A DNA stretch of 46,746 bases from Eubacteriales bacterium (GTDB lineage Bacteria; Bacillota; Clostridia; Peptostreptococcales; Anaerovoracaceae), in contig JAQUYC010000012.1 of assembly GCA_028692105.1 (NCBI GenBank), positions 1 to 46,746 of the forward strand, read 5' to 3'. Positions 9,547-21,535 of this stretch are shown here, one piece after another. The notes beneath the pieces are model-generated. The model was not told the DNA's origin. It made no database searches and was given only the letters and a program-made list of their open reading frames with translations. Both the position numbers and the translations under genes were made by a program. Position 1 is the first letter of the stretch, and every line of letters starts with the position of its first letter.

Positions 9547-10437
9547 ATGAAATTCAGAACTGATTTAGCCATTGAAAACAAGGAAATGTACGATTCTGAG
9601 AATAAGGGAAAAAAAATAGAAATTTCAGGTGTCGAGGTAGAAACAGAAAATTTTGAGGACTTGATTGGCATCACCAGAATCAAAATAACGGATGAACATG
9701 GGAGCAAAGCATTATCAAAGCCGCTAGGCAATTATATTACACTGGAGATCGAAGGAATTGTGGATGCCTCTCAGGAAATCAAGGATAAGGCTGCCCGCGC
9801 ATTATCTGGGGAGCTTAAAAGGCTGATAAAATTTCATAATAAATTGAAAGTGTTGATAATAGGGCTGGGAAACGATAAGGTAACTCCGGATTCTCTGGGG
9901 CCGTATACCGTGTCCAAGGTAAGAGTTACCAGGCATTACTTCTTAATGTATGATGCCGACAGCGCTGATGATATGTCCTGCGTGAGCGGGTTCATTCCGG
10001 GTGTCATGGGTTCTACGGGAATGGAAACTGCAGACTTGATCATGAGTGCAGTAAAAATAGCAAAACCTGAAGTTATTATTGCAATAGATGCTTTAGCTGC
10101 GAGAAACTTGAACAGAATCAGCACAACTCTTCAAATCAGTGATACAGGGATTTCTCCGGGATCCGGTACCGGAAACATGAGGAAGGAATTGACGGAAAAA
10201 ACACTGGGTACAAAAGTCGTCGCCATCGGAGTTCCAACTGTAATTGATTCAAAAACATTAATTTTGGATTCACTGGCAGGATTTCTCAAGGATTCGGACG
10301 GTGCAGAGAACTACATGGATGAAAATGGGATGGAGATGATTGTCACTTCAACAGATATTGACCAGGTTATAAAGGATTTTTCTGATGTAATTGCTGATGG
10401 AATTAATATAACGCTTCATCCGGGCATATACTCTTAA
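9547..10437 (+). CDS. gpr: GPR spore germination protease (SASP-degrading endopeptidase)
   Basis: GPR is made in the forespore as a zymogen and starts the degradation of small acid-soluble spore proteins during germination (family A25). The 296-residue product shows RTDLAIE at the N-terminus, LIIGLGNDKVTPDSLGP, CVSGFIPGVMGSTGMET, AIDALAARNLNRI and the glycine-rich GISPGSGTGNMR. The aspartates in TPDSLGP and AIDALAAR are the catalytic candidates in this family. Family members self-cleave after the aspartate of RTD. In Bacillus this removes about 15-16 residues, whereas here the sequence opens MKFRTD, so the propeptide would be only about six residues. The gene precedes spoIIP by 30 bases, the usual gpr-spoIIP pairing. 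Confidence 0.95.
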   Translation: MKFRTDLAIENKEMYDSENKGKKIEISGVEVETENFEDLIGITRIKITDEHGSKALSKPLGNYITLEIEGIVDASQEIKDKAARALSGELKRLIKFHNKLKVLIIGLGNDKVTPDSLGPYTVSKVRVTRHYFLMYDADSADDMSCVSGFIPGVMGSTGMETADLIMSAVKIAKPEVIIAIDALAARNLNRISTTLQISDTGISPGSGTGNMRKELTEKTLGTKVVAIGVPTVIDSKTLILDSLAGFLKDSDGAENYMDENGMEMIVTSTDIDQVIKDFSDVIADGINITLHPGIYS

Positions 10438-10467
10438 TAAAGCTGTTAAAGATAAGGAGAGGGATAT

Positions 10468-11514
10468 ATGGGAAGAAGAAGATACAGCGGGTATAACAGC
10501 AGGAAGAGACATAGCGGAGCAAATCCTGCTTTCTTGATCCTGCTGTTTTGGGTTGTATCAGGGTTAGTCATGCTAAGCTTCCTACATGGCGGACCTGGTA
10601 AACTGATCCAAGGCAAAAGTGACAATGTAGCAAAAATGTATATTGGAAATGTATTTCCCACTGTCAGCCGAGGTTCAGACTCTGGTTCAAGAGAAGTCTT
10701 AGGAGATTCCCTCAGTATCGGACAAGAGGATGTAAAGCAGAACTTATTGAGCGCGAAACAATCAGAAACACTTCTTCAATCAATGGTTGGATCAATGTTT
10801 CCCGGAGTGGAAGCAATGGATGACGACCTGGCAGAAGAAGATCCGCAAGTGACACTTGACACTGCTCAGGATACGAATCCACCTGATCCTGTTCCGGAAA
10901 ATATTGATCGTTCAAAGCCGGTAGTTATCATTTATCATACTCATGCAACGGAATCCTATCAGCCTGTTACAGAAGGCAATTTCCATTCGCTTAATGAATC
11001 CGGAACAGTCCGAGAGGTAGGAAACGTTCTGGCTAAAGAACTTGAAAACAAAGGGATACAAGTAATACATAGCAAGACTATCCATGATTCCCCATCGTAC
11101 AGCCAATCATATACACGTTCTCTTGATACAGTCCAAAACCTTATTGGGGGAGATGATTCTCAAAAAATCATAGTTGATTTACACAGAGATGCTGCCGGCT
11201 ATAGTGGTAATAATGCAAAGACAGTCACTATCAATAAGAATACATTAGCAGGCTATGCTTTGGTCATCGGATCAGGAAACCCGAATTATGAAGCTTTAAA
11301 AACATTTGCAAATCATATAAATAAAACAGCCGCAGAGATGTATCCTGGTTTCGAAGGAAAGATCATCGAAAAACAATATAAATTCAACCAATACGTATCA
11401 GATTACCATATTCTATTAGAGGTTGGAAATAATGAAAATACCATCGAACAGGCAAAACTTACAGGAAAATATTTTGCTGATGTTCTTGCAGAGGCTGTCA
11501 AAAGTATTGAATAA
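10468..11514 (+). CDS. spoIIP: Stage II sporulation protein P (SpoIIP)
   Basis: SpoIIP is the amidase/endopeptidase of the DMP engulfment machine, which thins septal murein so that the mother cell can engulf the forespore. The 348-residue protein has a basic N-terminus, one membrane helix (about 21-43), a low-complexity acidic linker, and the catalytic domain from about residue 145: VVIIYHTHATESY with a zinc-type histidine and glutamate, then IIVDLHRDAA and LLEVGNNENT. The active domain would lie outside the membrane, in the intermembrane space. Start ATG 10468 follows AAGGAGAGGG. It lies directly after gpr, as in other sporeformers. SpoIID and SpoIIM are not in the window. Confidence 0.95.
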   Translation: MGRRRYSGYNSRKRHSGANPAFLILLFWVVSGLVMLSFLHGGPGKLIQGKSDNVAKMYIGNVFPTVSRGSDSGSREVLGDSLSIGQEDVKQNLLSAKQSETLLQSMVGSMFPGVEAMDDDLAEEDPQVTLDTAQDTNPPDPVPENIDRSKPVVIIYHTHATESYQPVTEGNFHSLNESGTVREVGNVLAKELENKGIQVIHSKTIHDSPSYSQSYTRSLDTVQNLIGGDDSQKIIVDLHRDAAGYSGNNAKTVTINKNTLAGYALVIGSGNPNYEALKTFANHINKTAAEMYPGFEGKIIEKQYKFNQYVSDYHILLEVGNNENTIEQAKLTGKYFADVLAEAVKSIE

Positions 11515-11540
11515 CGGATAAAAGTATACGGAGGATAAAG

Positions 11541-11864
11541 ATGAAATTAAAAAAAACAGCAGTATTTATTTTGGTGTTTTTGGCAATTTACGGTTTTACT
11601 GCAGTGGATGAAGCTTATTCAGATATGATGGACCAGCCGGGCAAGGTGTCCCTGAACGTAAGGAAAGTCAATTCCGAGTATGTTACAGTTTCAATTTTTG
11701 GACAATCTGCCGCTGTAAATATAAAAGAAATAAAGGAATACTGGAGTACATTCAATCAAATGGTTACGAAGGGTTTAGATAATACTGTTGCGGAAATACA
11801 TGATCTTTTAGGAATTTCTAAAGAGGAACCTGACTACAGCGTATTTAATACTGAGATATTGTAA
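11541..11864 (+). CDS. Small secreted or membrane-anchored protein of unknown function
   Basis: This 107-residue protein is not recognised. It opens with a lysine-rich N-region and a hydrophobic stretch (about 5-24), then polar residues, consistent with a signal peptide or N-terminal anchor. The rest has no cysteine and looks like a small alpha/beta domain (VSLNVRKVNSEYVTVSIFG, then two helices). It lies 26 bases after spoIIP behind a clear GGAGG, so it is probably in the same sporulation transcript. The promoter for lepA overlaps its stop codon. A role at the sporulating cell envelope is suggested only by position. Confidence 0.65.
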   Translation: MKLKKTAVFILVFLAIYGFTAVDEAYSDMMDQPGKVSLNVRKVNSEYVTVSIFGQSAAVNIKEIKEYWSTFNQMVTKGLDNTVAEIHDLLGISKEEPDYSVFNTEIL

Positions 11865-11888
11865 AATACGATTCTGATATGATATAAT
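11859..11888 (+). promoter_or_regulatory. Sigma-A promoter of the lepA operon
   Basis: TTGTAA (11859-11864) and a perfect TATAAT (11883-11888) are 18 bases apart, about 100 bases before the lepA start. The -35 box includes the stop codon of the preceding gene. Confidence 0.65.
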
Positions 11889-11987
11889 TGGGCTTGCTTA
11901 ATAAGTACGTAAAACAATAAGACTTGTTTAGCCGATTATATATTATTGGTCAATTTGTCGGATTTTAGTATTACTTTTGGAGGAACA

Positions 11988-13785
<1,798 letters not shown>

Positions 13786-13799
<14 letters not shown>

Positions 13800-14985
13800 A
13801 ACAGCAGAAAGCGAAAAGAAATCCTTAGGGGTTTATATACACATCCCATTCTGTATCAAAAAATGCAATTATTGTGATTTTCTATCGTTCGAGAAAATAC
13901 CCGAAGAAGTACAGAATTCATACTTTCTGGCACTTTTACGGGAAATAAATATTTACAGTGAATATTACGGAAATAATTATTATGTAGACACAGTATTTAT
14001 TGGAGGCGGCACACCATCGCTGGTGAAAGAAAGTCATGTCAATGATCTGATATCTGCTGTCCGCAACGGGTTTGATGTCAGTGAGAATGCTGAAATATCA
14101 GTTGAATCAAATCCCAATACGCTGACCGAAATCGGATTAAAAACATATTTAAAATCAGGTGTCAACCGCCTGAGTATCGGTGCTCAATCCTGTGATGATA
14201 AGCTGCTGCTTTATATGGGAAGAATACATTCTACCGGAGATTTCCTTAGTAATTATACTCTTGCAAGGGATTGCGGGTTCCAGAATATTAATACTGACCT
14301 TATGTTTGGGATTCCCGGTCAAACTACAGGAATATGGATAGATACGCTTGAAAAGATTATTCAATTGAAACCCGAACATATTTCTTTTTACAGTCTTCAA
14401 TTAGAAGAAGGAACCAGATTTTTTTCTATGTATGAAGAAGGCAGCTTTAAGGAAACTGATGATGAAACGGACCGGAACATGTATCACACTGCCGTAGAGA
14501 TATTGAAAAGCAGCGGATATGTGCATTATGAGATTTCAAATGCCTCAAAAGATGGATATCAATGCAAGCATAATTTGAAATACTGGTCAATGAAAGATTA
14601 CCTCGGCATCGGTCTTGGCGCCCACTCTTTTATTGATGGGACAAGGTCAAGTAATGTGAGCAATCTGGAACAATATATCAGAATCGGGATTAATAACAGT
14701 ATCGATAAGACGTCTAAAGGCTTATCAAGTACGTTCACCTGTTGGCAACACAAAAATACTAAGGACGAGAATATCTCAGACTACCTTATTACTGTGATGA
14801 GAAAAACGCAGGGAATAGAACTTGAAGACTTCAGAAATCGTTTTGGCATCGAGCTAAAACAGCTTTACGGCAGCGTAATTCAAAAATACCGGAATCTTGG
14901 ACTTATAGAAATAGTTGAAAACCGTCTTCGCTTTACAGAGGAAGGCATAGATTTATCCAATATGGTTCTTGCTGAATTTGTATAG
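13786..14985 (+). CDS. hemW: HemW, radical SAM haem chaperone
   Basis: HemW resembles oxygen-independent coproporphyrinogen oxidase HemN but binds and delivers haem rather than oxidising coproporphyrinogen. The 399-residue protein has the HemW-type cluster motif [10 protein letters not shown] near the N-terminus (three Cys for the 4Fe-4S cluster), GGGTPSL for SAM binding, [16 protein letters not shown] and the C-terminal HemN_C region. HemN proper carries an additional cysteine and an N-terminal extension, both absent here. It is translationally coupled to lepA by overlap. It has been annotated as HemN in many genomes, but the motif and neighbour favour HemW. Confidence 0.93.
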
Positions 14986-15039
14986 TGTTTCCAGAAAGAG
15001 GGTTTACTAAGGTTTCCAGGAAGGAAAAGAAGGTTTGTT

Positions 15040-16533
15040 ATGGCGAAATATATTATGGCGCTTGATCAGGGCACAACGAGTTGCCGCTGTATTCTGTACA
15101 ATAAACATGGAGAAATCATCAGCCTTGCACAGAAAGAGTTTACCCAGATTTATCCCAATCCGGGCTGGGTCGAACATGATGCGATGGAAATCTGGTCAAC
15201 ACAGATTGGCGCTGCGCAGGAAGCCATGTATAAAATAAATGCAGGTTATAAAGATATTGCAGCTATCGGCATAACAAATCAAAGAGAAACAACTGTCATA
15301 TGGGATAAAACAACGGGTGAGCCTGTTTATAACGCAATAGTATGGCAGTGCAGGCGTACTGCAGGATATTGTGATGAACTGAAAGATCAGGGTTTGTCAG
15401 AGGCGTTCAAGCAAATAACAGGTTTGCCGATAGACGCCTATTTTTCCGCTACAAAGATACATTGGATCCTTGAGAATGTAAAGGGAGCGCGAGAGAAAGC
15501 GGAAGCAGGAGTACTCCTTTTCGGAACCATTGAAACATGGCTAATCTGGAAGCTTACCGGGGGAAAGGTTCATATCACTGATTACTCCAATGCATCCCGG
15601 ACCATGCTGTTTAATATCAAATCGTTGGAGTGGGATACGCAACTGCTGGAAGTAATGAATATCCCGCGCTGCATACTACCTGAGCCAAGGCCCTCAAGTG
15701 AGGTCTACGGTGTTACAGAAAGCACGATTTTTGGAGGAGAAATACCAATAGCCGGTGCAGCTGGAGATCAGCAGGCAGCATTGTTCGGTCAGACTTGTTT
15801 TAATGAAGGTGAAGCGAAAAATACATATGGGACCGGCTGCTTTCTGCTGATGAATACCGGAACAAAACCGGTATTTTCAAATAATGGCTTGATAACAACA
15901 ATTGCCTGGGAAATAAACGGAGTAATAAACTACGCACTTGAGGGCTCTATTTTCATAGCCGGAGCTGTGATTCAATGGCTTCGAGACGAAATGAGACTGA
16001 TAGATAACGCTGCAGATTCGGAATGGATGGCGCAGCAGGTAAATGATACAAACGGGGTCTATCTGGTTCCTGCCTTTGTCGGGTTGGGGGCACCCTATTG
16101 GGATCCATACGCAAGAGGTGCGATAGCAGGTTTGACACGGGGTGCGAATAAATTTCATATTATAAGAGCGGCTTTAGAGTCAATCGCTTATCAATCTAAT
16201 GATGTACTTAGGACAATGGAAGAAGACTCTCATATGAAAATGACTTCCCTGAAGGTAGATGGAGGAGCATGTACAAATGATTTTCTGATGCAGTTTCAGT
16301 CAGATATCATCAATGTACCCGTAAATCGACCTGCATCTGTCGAAACAACAGCTTTAGGGGCGGCATATCTTGCAGGACTTGCAGTGGGTTACTGGAAGGA
16401 CAAGAATGATGTCCTTGAAAACTGGAGGATTTCTCGCGTCTTTGCTCCAGAAATGGATAATTCAGTACGTGAAAATTTAATAAAGGGATGGAAGAAAGCT
16501 GTCAACGTATCTTTTGGATGGTCGAAACAATAA
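15040..16533 (+). CDS. glpK: Glycerol kinase
   Basis: GlpK phosphorylates glycerol with ATP to glycerol 3-phosphate. The 497-residue protein is full length, with [11 protein letters not shown] (phosphate 1), [36 protein letters not shown], and the C-terminal [15 protein letters not shown] and [11 protein letters not shown] motifs of the FGGY family. In lactic acid bacteria a histidine in a YHFYG segment is phosphorylated by HPr to activate the enzyme. The matching place here reads TIFGG, with no histidine, so this copy is probably not under that PTS control. It sits between hemW and hrcA, where a glycerol gene is not expected. No glpF or glpD is adjacent. The 54-base leader holds a near-direct repeat of GTTTCCAG-AAG. 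Confidence 0.96.
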   Translation: MAKYIMALDQGTTSCRCILYNKHGEIISLAQKEFTQIYPNPGWVEHDAMEIWSTQIGAAQEAMYKINAGYKDIAAIGITNQRETTVIWDKTTGEPVYNAIVWQCRRTAGYCDELKDQGLSEAFKQITGLPIDAYFSATKIHWILENVKGAREKAEAGVLLFGTIETWLIWKLTGGKVHITDYSNASRTMLFNIKSLEWDTQLLEVMNIPRCILPEPRPSSEVYGVTESTIFGGEIPIAGAAGDQQAALFGQTCFNEGEAKNTYGTGCFLLMNTGTKPVFSNNGLITTIAWEINGVINYALEGSIFIAGAVIQWLRDEMRLIDNAADSEWMAQQVNDTNGVYLVPAFVGLGAPYWDPYARGAIAGLTRGANKFHIIRAALESIAYQSNDVLRTMEEDSHMKMTSLKVDGGACTNDFLMQFQSDIINVPVNRPASVETTALGAAYLAGLAVGYWKDKNDVLENWRISRVFAPEMDNSVRENLIKGWKKAVNVSFGWSKQ

Positions 16534-16581
16534 TTGGAAGTCTCTATGACTTGGTATTGCTGAAAATATTTTATTTCTATG

Positions 16582-16610
16582 TTGACATTTTTGACCAACA
16601 GTGATAAATT
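16582..16610 (+). promoter_or_regulatory. Sigma-A promoter of the hrcA-grpE-dnaK-dnaJ operon
   Basis: TTGACA (16582-16587) and TAAATT (16605-16610) are 17 bases apart. The predicted start falls at the left edge of the CIRCE operator, the usual arrangement for HrcA repression. The -10 box is only a four of six match. Confidence 0.65.
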
Positions 16611-16620
16611 TAAAGTATAT

Positions 16621-16647
16621 TTAGCACTCACTTGATAAGAGTGCTAA
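16621..16647 (+). promoter_or_regulatory. CIRCE operator (HrcA binding site)
   Basis: TTAGCACTC (16621-16629), nine spacer bases and GAGTGCTAA (16639-16647) form a perfect CIRCE inverted repeat. HrcA, encoded 48 bases downstream, binds it and is kept active by GroEL. It gives heat-shock autoregulation of the whole chaperone operon. No second CIRCE copy was seen in the window. Confidence 0.98.
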
Positions 16648-16694
16648 CAATATCCACTTAAATCTGGCTGCAACAATGAAAGGTGGTGAACGGG

Positions 16695-17741
16695 ATGGAT
16701 CTATCAGAAAGAAAGTTAAAAATACTGCAGGCAATTGTTGCTGACTTCATTTCTTCTGCAGAACCAATCGGATCAAGAACTCTTTCAAAAAAATATGATA
16801 TGGGTATCAGCCCGGCCACAATTCGCAACGAGATGTCAGATCTGGAGGATATGGGCTATTTGACACACCCTCATACTTCTGCGGGGAGAGTACCTTCCGA
16901 TAAAGCGTATCGTTTGTATGTCAATAATCTGATGCAAAAATATGAGATCCCTGAAGAAGATAAGCAAATCATTTCTGAGAAGCTTACAACCAACGTAATG
17001 GAACTGGAAAGAACGATAAAGCATGCAGCAAGCTTGCTTTCGGATCTTACTAATTTGGCTTCATTTGCAATTACACCAAATCAGGAATCAAATAAATTGA
17101 AACATATTAATTTTTTACCTGTGGATAAATACTCTGTGGTTCTAATGATAGTCACTGAAAGCGGAAGGGTTATCAATACAACAATCAAATTAAAAACAGC
17201 CTATACGGAAGAAAACCTTAATTTGCTTTCCAGAGTTATGACGTACAATTATAAAGGTAAGACATTGAGTGACATCCTGACTTTGGATATAATCAAAACT
17301 TTTGAGAGTGATATTGAGGCTATGAGCCGGCTTGTAGAAACGATCAAACCGAATTTCATAAGTACTTTAGAGAATATGCTAGATGTCGAGCTATATATGG
17401 ATGGCCTTGCAAATATCTTCTCCATACCGGAATATAATGATATTGAAAAAGCAAAGGTTTTTTTAGATATAATAAATCAAAGGAAACAGTTTACAGATGT
17501 GTTAATAAACAGGGAAAACGGGGTAATTATTACTATAGGCAATGAGAACAAAGAAGACCTCATGCGCGATTGCAGCTTAATAACTGCAACTTATCATGTT
17601 AATGGAAAGTTAGTAGGGAAACTTGGCGTTATCGGGCCAACCCGGATGAGATATGATGAGGTGACTTCAATTATCGAATATATGACAGATAATATAAGCG
17701 AAACTTTTAAAGTTACAGGAGGAGATAAGGACTATGAATAA
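16695..17741 (+). CDS. hrcA: Heat-inducible transcription repressor HrcA
   Basis: HrcA represses class I heat-shock genes by binding CIRCE. The 348-residue protein has the N-terminal winged helix (SERKLKILQAIVADFISSAEP split over residues 3-23, then SPATIRNEMSDLEDMGYL and HTSAGRVPSDKAYRLYV) and the GAF-like effector domain ending in IGPTRMRYDEVTSIIEYM. The ATG at 16695 is taken, with AAGGTGG upstream; the open frame runs four codons further to a GTG that overlaps the site. It is the first gene after CIRCE and overlaps grpE by eight bases. Confidence 0.97.
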   Translation: MDLSERKLKILQAIVADFISSAEPIGSRTLSKKYDMGISPATIRNEMSDLEDMGYLTHPHTSAGRVPSDKAYRLYVNNLMQKYEIPEEDKQIISEKLTTNVMELERTIKHAASLLSDLTNLASFAITPNQESNKLKHINFLPVDKYSVVLMIVTESGRVINTTIKLKTAYTEENLNLLSRVMTYNYKGKTLSDILTLDIIKTFESDIEAMSRLVETIKPNFISTLENMLDVELYMDGLANIFSIPEYNDIEKAKVFLDIINQRKQFTDVLINRENGVIITIGNENKEDLMRDCSLITATYHVNGKLVGKLGVIGPTRMRYDEVTSIIEYMTDNISETFKVTGGDKDYE

Positions 17742-18294
17742 TAAAAAAGTATCTGGCGACAATGTAAACTTAGATAATGAGCAAAAAACAGAGGACCCTG
17801 AAATAGAAGAAGCAAGAACGGATAAGGAAAATCTTGAAGAAACCGGTGAGGAAGCAGTAGCAGTCGAGCTTTCAAAAGAAGCAGGAGAATTAAATCAAAG
17901 ATACCTGAGACTGGCAGCAGATTTTCAGAATTATAAGAGAAGAATAGAGAAAGAAAAAGGGGACATTTATGCATATGCCAACGAGAAGATCGTGGTAGAA
18001 TTGCTTGATGTAATAGACAATTTTGAAAGAGCACTGGAACATAGTAAGTCCGGTACAGAAAGTTTTGTCGAAGGAATGAATATGATATTCAAACAATTCA
18101 AAGGGGTATTGGAAAAAAATGGTGTTGAGGAAATCAATGCATCAGGGGAACCGTTTGATCCAAACTACCACCATGCTGTGCTTACTGAAAATTCGGCTGA
18201 GTATGATAGTGGAAGGGTAACACAGGTTTTACAGAAGGGGTATATGTTAAATAAAAAAGTTATAAGACCTGCTATGGTAAAAGTAGCAGAATAG
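17734..18294 (+). CDS. grpE: GrpE, nucleotide exchange factor of DnaK
   Basis: GrpE releases ADP from DnaK and also serves as a thermosensor through its long coiled coil. The 186-residue product has an acidic disordered N-terminus (about 1-45), the coiled coil around LNQRYLRLAADFQNYKRR, and the C-terminal beta domain with GVEEINASGEPFDPNYHHAV and VLQKGYMLNKKVIRPAMVKV. Its ATG lies inside the end of hrcA, giving translational coupling behind an AGGAGG. Confidence 0.97.
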   Translation: MNNKKVSGDNVNLDNEQKTEDPEIEEARTDKENLEETGEEAVAVELSKEAGELNQRYLRLAADFQNYKRRIEKEKGDIYAYANEKIVVELLDVIDNFERALEHSKSGTESFVEGMNMIFKQFKGVLEKNGVEEINASGEPFDPNYHHAVLTENSAEYDSGRVTQVLQKGYMLNKKVIRPAMVKVAE

Positions 18295-18350
18295 TATCAA
18301 CAATCAGAATGGGTAAAACGAAATACAAATAACTACAGGAGGATATTAGT

Positions 18351-20225
18351 ATGGGAAAAGTAATAGGAATTGACTTAGGCACAACAAATTCATGTGTGGC
18401 CGTTTTGGAAGGCGGCGAACCTGTTGTAATCACAAACGCCGAAGGTAACAGAACGACTCCTTCCGTTGTCGGATTTGCAAAAAACGGGGAAAGACTGGTC
18501 GGTGAAACTGCAAAAAGGCAGGCAATCACCAATCCGGACAGAACAATAGCATCTATTAAAAGACAAATGGGTACGGATCATAAAGTTGAAATAGATGGGA
18601 AGATATACACACCTCAGGATATTTCGGCAATGATACTTGCAAAATTGAAGGCAGATGCAGAAAGCTATCTCGGAGAAAAAGTTACAGAGGCAGTCATTAC
18701 TGTACCTGCTTATTTTACGGACAGTCAGAAACAGGCAACAAAGGATGCCGGAAAAATTGCAGGTCTCGATGTTAAGAGAATCATAAACGAACCGACTGCT
18801 GCATCTCTTGCTTACGGCTTGGATAAGGAACATGAGCACCACAAGATTTTAGTATACGATTTAGGCGGAGGTACATTTGACGTTTCCATCCTTGAACTGG
18901 GTGACGGAGTATTTGAAGTCCTTGCTACCAACGGTAACAACAAGCTGGGAGGAGACGATTTTGATGACGCGCTGATGAATTTCATCGCAGATAGCTTTGC
19001 TAAGGAAAACGGTGTAGACTTAAGAAAAGATAAAATGGCGCACCAAAGATTGAAAGAAGCAGCAGAAAAAGCAAAAAAAGAACTGTCAAGTTCACAGACA
19101 ACAAATATAAACCTGCCTTTCATTACAGTAAATGCAGACGGGCCGCTCCATTTAAATATGGATGTTACCAGAGCGAAGTTTGACCAGCTTACATCAAGCC
19201 TGGTGGACAAAACAATTGAACCTATGAGAAAAGCAATGGTAGATGCCGGCGTTACAAACAATGATCTTGCAAAGGTTATCCTGGTAGGCGGATCTACAAG
19301 AATCCCTGCTGTTCAGGATGCTGTAAAGAAGATAACAGGGAAAGATCCATTTAAAGGAATAAACCCTGATGAATGCGTAGCAATCGGTGCGGCTGTACAG
19401 GCAGGTGTACTCACCGGCGAAGTTAAAGATGTATTGCTGCTGGATGTTACGCCGCTTTCCCTGTCCATAGAGACTTTGGGTGGCGTGGCAACCAGGCTGA
19501 TAGAAAGAAATACGACAATACCTACAAAGAAGAGCCAGATATTCTCGACCGCTGCGGATAACCAGACAGCTGTTGATATCCATGTAATGCAGGGTGAAAG
19601 AGAGATGGCAGCCGGAAACATAACTCTGGGCAGGTTCCAACTTTCTGGAATTCCTCCGGCACCACGAGGAATACCACAGATCGAAGTTACATTTGATATT
19701 GATGCCAATGGCATTGTTAATGTAAGTGCAAAAGACATGGGTACCGGAAGGGAACAGAGAATTACCATAACTTCGTCAACAAAGCTTTCCGATGATGAGA
19801 TCAAGCAAAAAATCAAGGATGCAGAGATGTATGCCGAAGAAGACAAGAAAAAGAAAGAAGAAGTCGAAGTCAGAAACAGAGCCGAAACACTTGTTTATGA
19901 AACAGAGAAATCATTAAAGGAAATTGATGCAAGCTTGAGTGAAGATGAAAAATCCAGGATCAATGGTGCAAAAGATGCATTAGTTACAGCTTTGGAAGGA
20001 AACAACATAGAGGATATCAAGGAAAAGACAGAAACATTGACAAACGAATTCCATACGATTTCTTCAAAGATGTATCAGCAAGCTCAGCAGGCGCAACAAG
20101 CTCAAGGCGGTGCAGCCGGCAGCGATTCGGGTAATATGGGAGGAACAGATGCCGGAGAGGCATCAGAACCACAGCCTGATAATGTTGTAGATGCAGATTA
20201 CGAAGTAGTTGACGAAGATAAATAG
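18351..20225 (+). CDS. dnaK: Molecular chaperone DnaK (Hsp70)
   Basis: DnaK binds unfolded peptide segments in an ATP-controlled cycle with DnaJ and GrpE. The 624-residue protein shows [13 protein letters not shown], the [17 protein letters not shown] and [14 protein letters not shown] nucleotide motifs, [11 protein letters not shown], the [11 protein letters not shown] linker into the substrate domain, and a helical lid. The glutamine/alanine/glycine-rich tail ends in an acidic [12 protein letters not shown], close to the EEVD-like end of bacterial DnaK. AGGAGG lies nine bases before the ATG. Confidence 0.98.
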   Translation: MGKVIGIDLGTTNSCVAVLEGGEPVVITNAEGNRTTPSVVGFAKNGERLVGETAKRQAITNPDRTIASIKRQMGTDHKVEIDGKIYTPQDISAMILAKLKADAESYLGEKVTEAVITVPAYFTDSQKQATKDAGKIAGLDVKRIINEPTAASLAYGLDKEHEHHKILVYDLGGGTFDVSILELGDGVFEVLATNGNNKLGGDDFDDALMNFIADSFAKENGVDLRKDKMAHQRLKEAAEKAKKELSSSQTTNINLPFITVNADGPLHLNMDVTRAKFDQLTSSLVDKTIEPMRKAMVDAGVTNNDLAKVILVGGSTRIPAVQDAVKKITGKDPFKGINPDECVAIGAAVQAGVLTGEVKDVLLLDVTPLSLSIETLGGVATRLIERNTTIPTKKSQIFSTAADNQTAVDIHVMQGEREMAAGNITLGRFQLSGIPPAPRGIPQIEVTFDIDANGIVNVSAKDMGTGREQRITITSSTKLSDDEIKQKIKDAEMYAEEDKKKKEEVEVRNRAETLVYETEKSLKEIDASLSEDEKSRINGAKDALVTALEGNNIEDIKEKTETLTNEFHTISSKMYQQAQQAQQAQGGAAGSDSGNMGGTDAGEASEPQPDNVVDADYEVVDEDK

Positions 20226-20261
20226 GCTATAGAGTATAATAGACCTATAAATAAGTATAGT

Positions 20262-20297
20262 TTTTGCGGTACGCCCCTACGGGGGAGTGCCGCAAAA
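20262..20297 (+). other. Stable hairpin in the dnaK-dnaJ spacer
   Basis: TTTTGCGGTACGCCCC and GGGGGAGTGCCGCAAAA fold into a long stem around a short TAC-type loop. No T run follows, so it is not a standard terminator. It may stabilise the upstream dnaK messenger or reduce read-through to dnaJ; similar stem-loops between chaperone genes act this way in other bacteria. It could also be a repeated palindromic element, though only one copy is in the window. Confidence 0.6.
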
Positions 20298-20348
20298 CCG
20301 ATTTTATCGTATTTTAAGATGACTGAAGCTTTAGGAGAGGGTTAAGTA

Positions 20349-21482
20349 ATGGCAGAAAAAAGAGATTTTTATGAGGTTCTGGGATTAAAAAAAGGAGCAA
20401 CTGACAGTGAGATAAAGAAAGCATTTAGACAAAAAGCTATGGAATATCACCCTGACCGTAATCCCGGGGATAAGACTGCAGAAGAAAAATTTAAAGAAGT
20501 AAACGAAGCATACAGCATTCTTTCCGACCCTCAGAAAAAAGATAAATATGATAGATTCGGCCATGCCGGAGTAGATCCTAATGCCGGATTCGGTGGAGCG
20601 GGCTTTGGCGGTTTCGAAGATGTTTTCGGAGATCTCTTTGGCAATATGTTTGGAGGAGGTTTCAGTCAGGCCGGCAGAAGAAGAAACGGACCCAGGAAAG
20701 GTCAGGATCTTCAGAAAAGTGTAGTGATTACCTTTGAAGAGGCGGCATTCGGAACTAAAAAGCAGATTCAGATTAATAAATATGTACAATGTGACACCTG
20801 CAGCGGAAGCGGTGCAGAAAAAGATTCAGAAAAGGTAACATGCCCTAAGTGCAACGGCAGCGGAGAGATACATACGTCTCAGAGGACACCATTCGGACAG
20901 TTTACCAATGTACAGACCTGTGACAAATGTAGCGGCAGCGGAGTAGTTATCGAAAAGCCTTGCCAAGACTGCGGCGGTCAGGGAAAAGTCAGAAAAACCG
21001 TTACTATATCGGTTGACATTCCTGCCGGCGTTGACAATGATTCAGTTATTTCGATCAAAGGACAGGGTGAACCCGGAAGCAATGGAGGACCTGAAGGAGA
21101 TCTTTATGTTGTAATATCTGTAAAACCTCATGCGTTATTTGCGCGCAAAGGATATGATCTATGGCTTGAGATACCAATAACATTCAGTCAGGCAGCATTG
21201 GGGGATGATATCATAGTACCGACATTGAAAGAAAAGGTATCATACAAAATTCCCGCAGGCACACAGCCTGATACGATATTTCGTCTAAAGGGTAAGGGGA
21301 TCAAATCACTCAGGAGCTCAAAATATGGGGATCTTTATGTTAAGGTAATTCTCGAAATACCTACAAAACTGACAGGCGAACAGAAAAAACTTATTGGCAA
21401 GCTGGGCGAATCCCTTAGCAATGAAGGATATTCAAAGCGTAAAAAGTTTGCTGATGTTATGAAGGAAATATTTCAATCTTAA
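20349..21482 (+). CDS. dnaJ: Chaperone protein DnaJ (Hsp40)
   Basis: DnaJ delivers clients to DnaK and stimulates its ATPase. The 377-residue type I protein has the J domain (1-70) with the HPD motif in YHPDRNPGD, a Gly/Phe-rich region ([15 protein letters not shown]), four zinc-binding CxxCxGxG repeats ([32 protein letters not shown]) and the C-terminal substrate domains. The start ATG follows AGGAGAGGG. It closes the chaperone part of the operon; prmA follows after 53 bases. Confidence 0.98.
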   Translation: MAEKRDFYEVLGLKKGATDSEIKKAFRQKAMEYHPDRNPGDKTAEEKFKEVNEAYSILSDPQKKDKYDRFGHAGVDPNAGFGGAGFGGFEDVFGDLFGNMFGGGFSQAGRRRNGPRKGQDLQKSVVITFEEAAFGTKKQIQINKYVQCDTCSGSGAEKDSEKVTCPKCNGSGEIHTSQRTPFGQFTNVQTCDKCSGSGVVIEKPCQDCGGQGKVRKTVTISVDIPAGVDNDSVISIKGQGEPGSNGGPEGDLYVVISVKPHALFARKGYDLWLEIPITFSQAALGDDIIVPTLKEKVSYKIPAGTQPDTIFRLKGKGIKSLRSSKYGDLYVKVILEIPTKLTGEQKKLIGKLGESLSNEGYSKRKKFADVMKEIFQS

Positions 21483-21535
21483 CGCCCGCAATCATAATCG
21501 AAAAATTTCTATGAATCTATGGAGGCGTTCATTAT

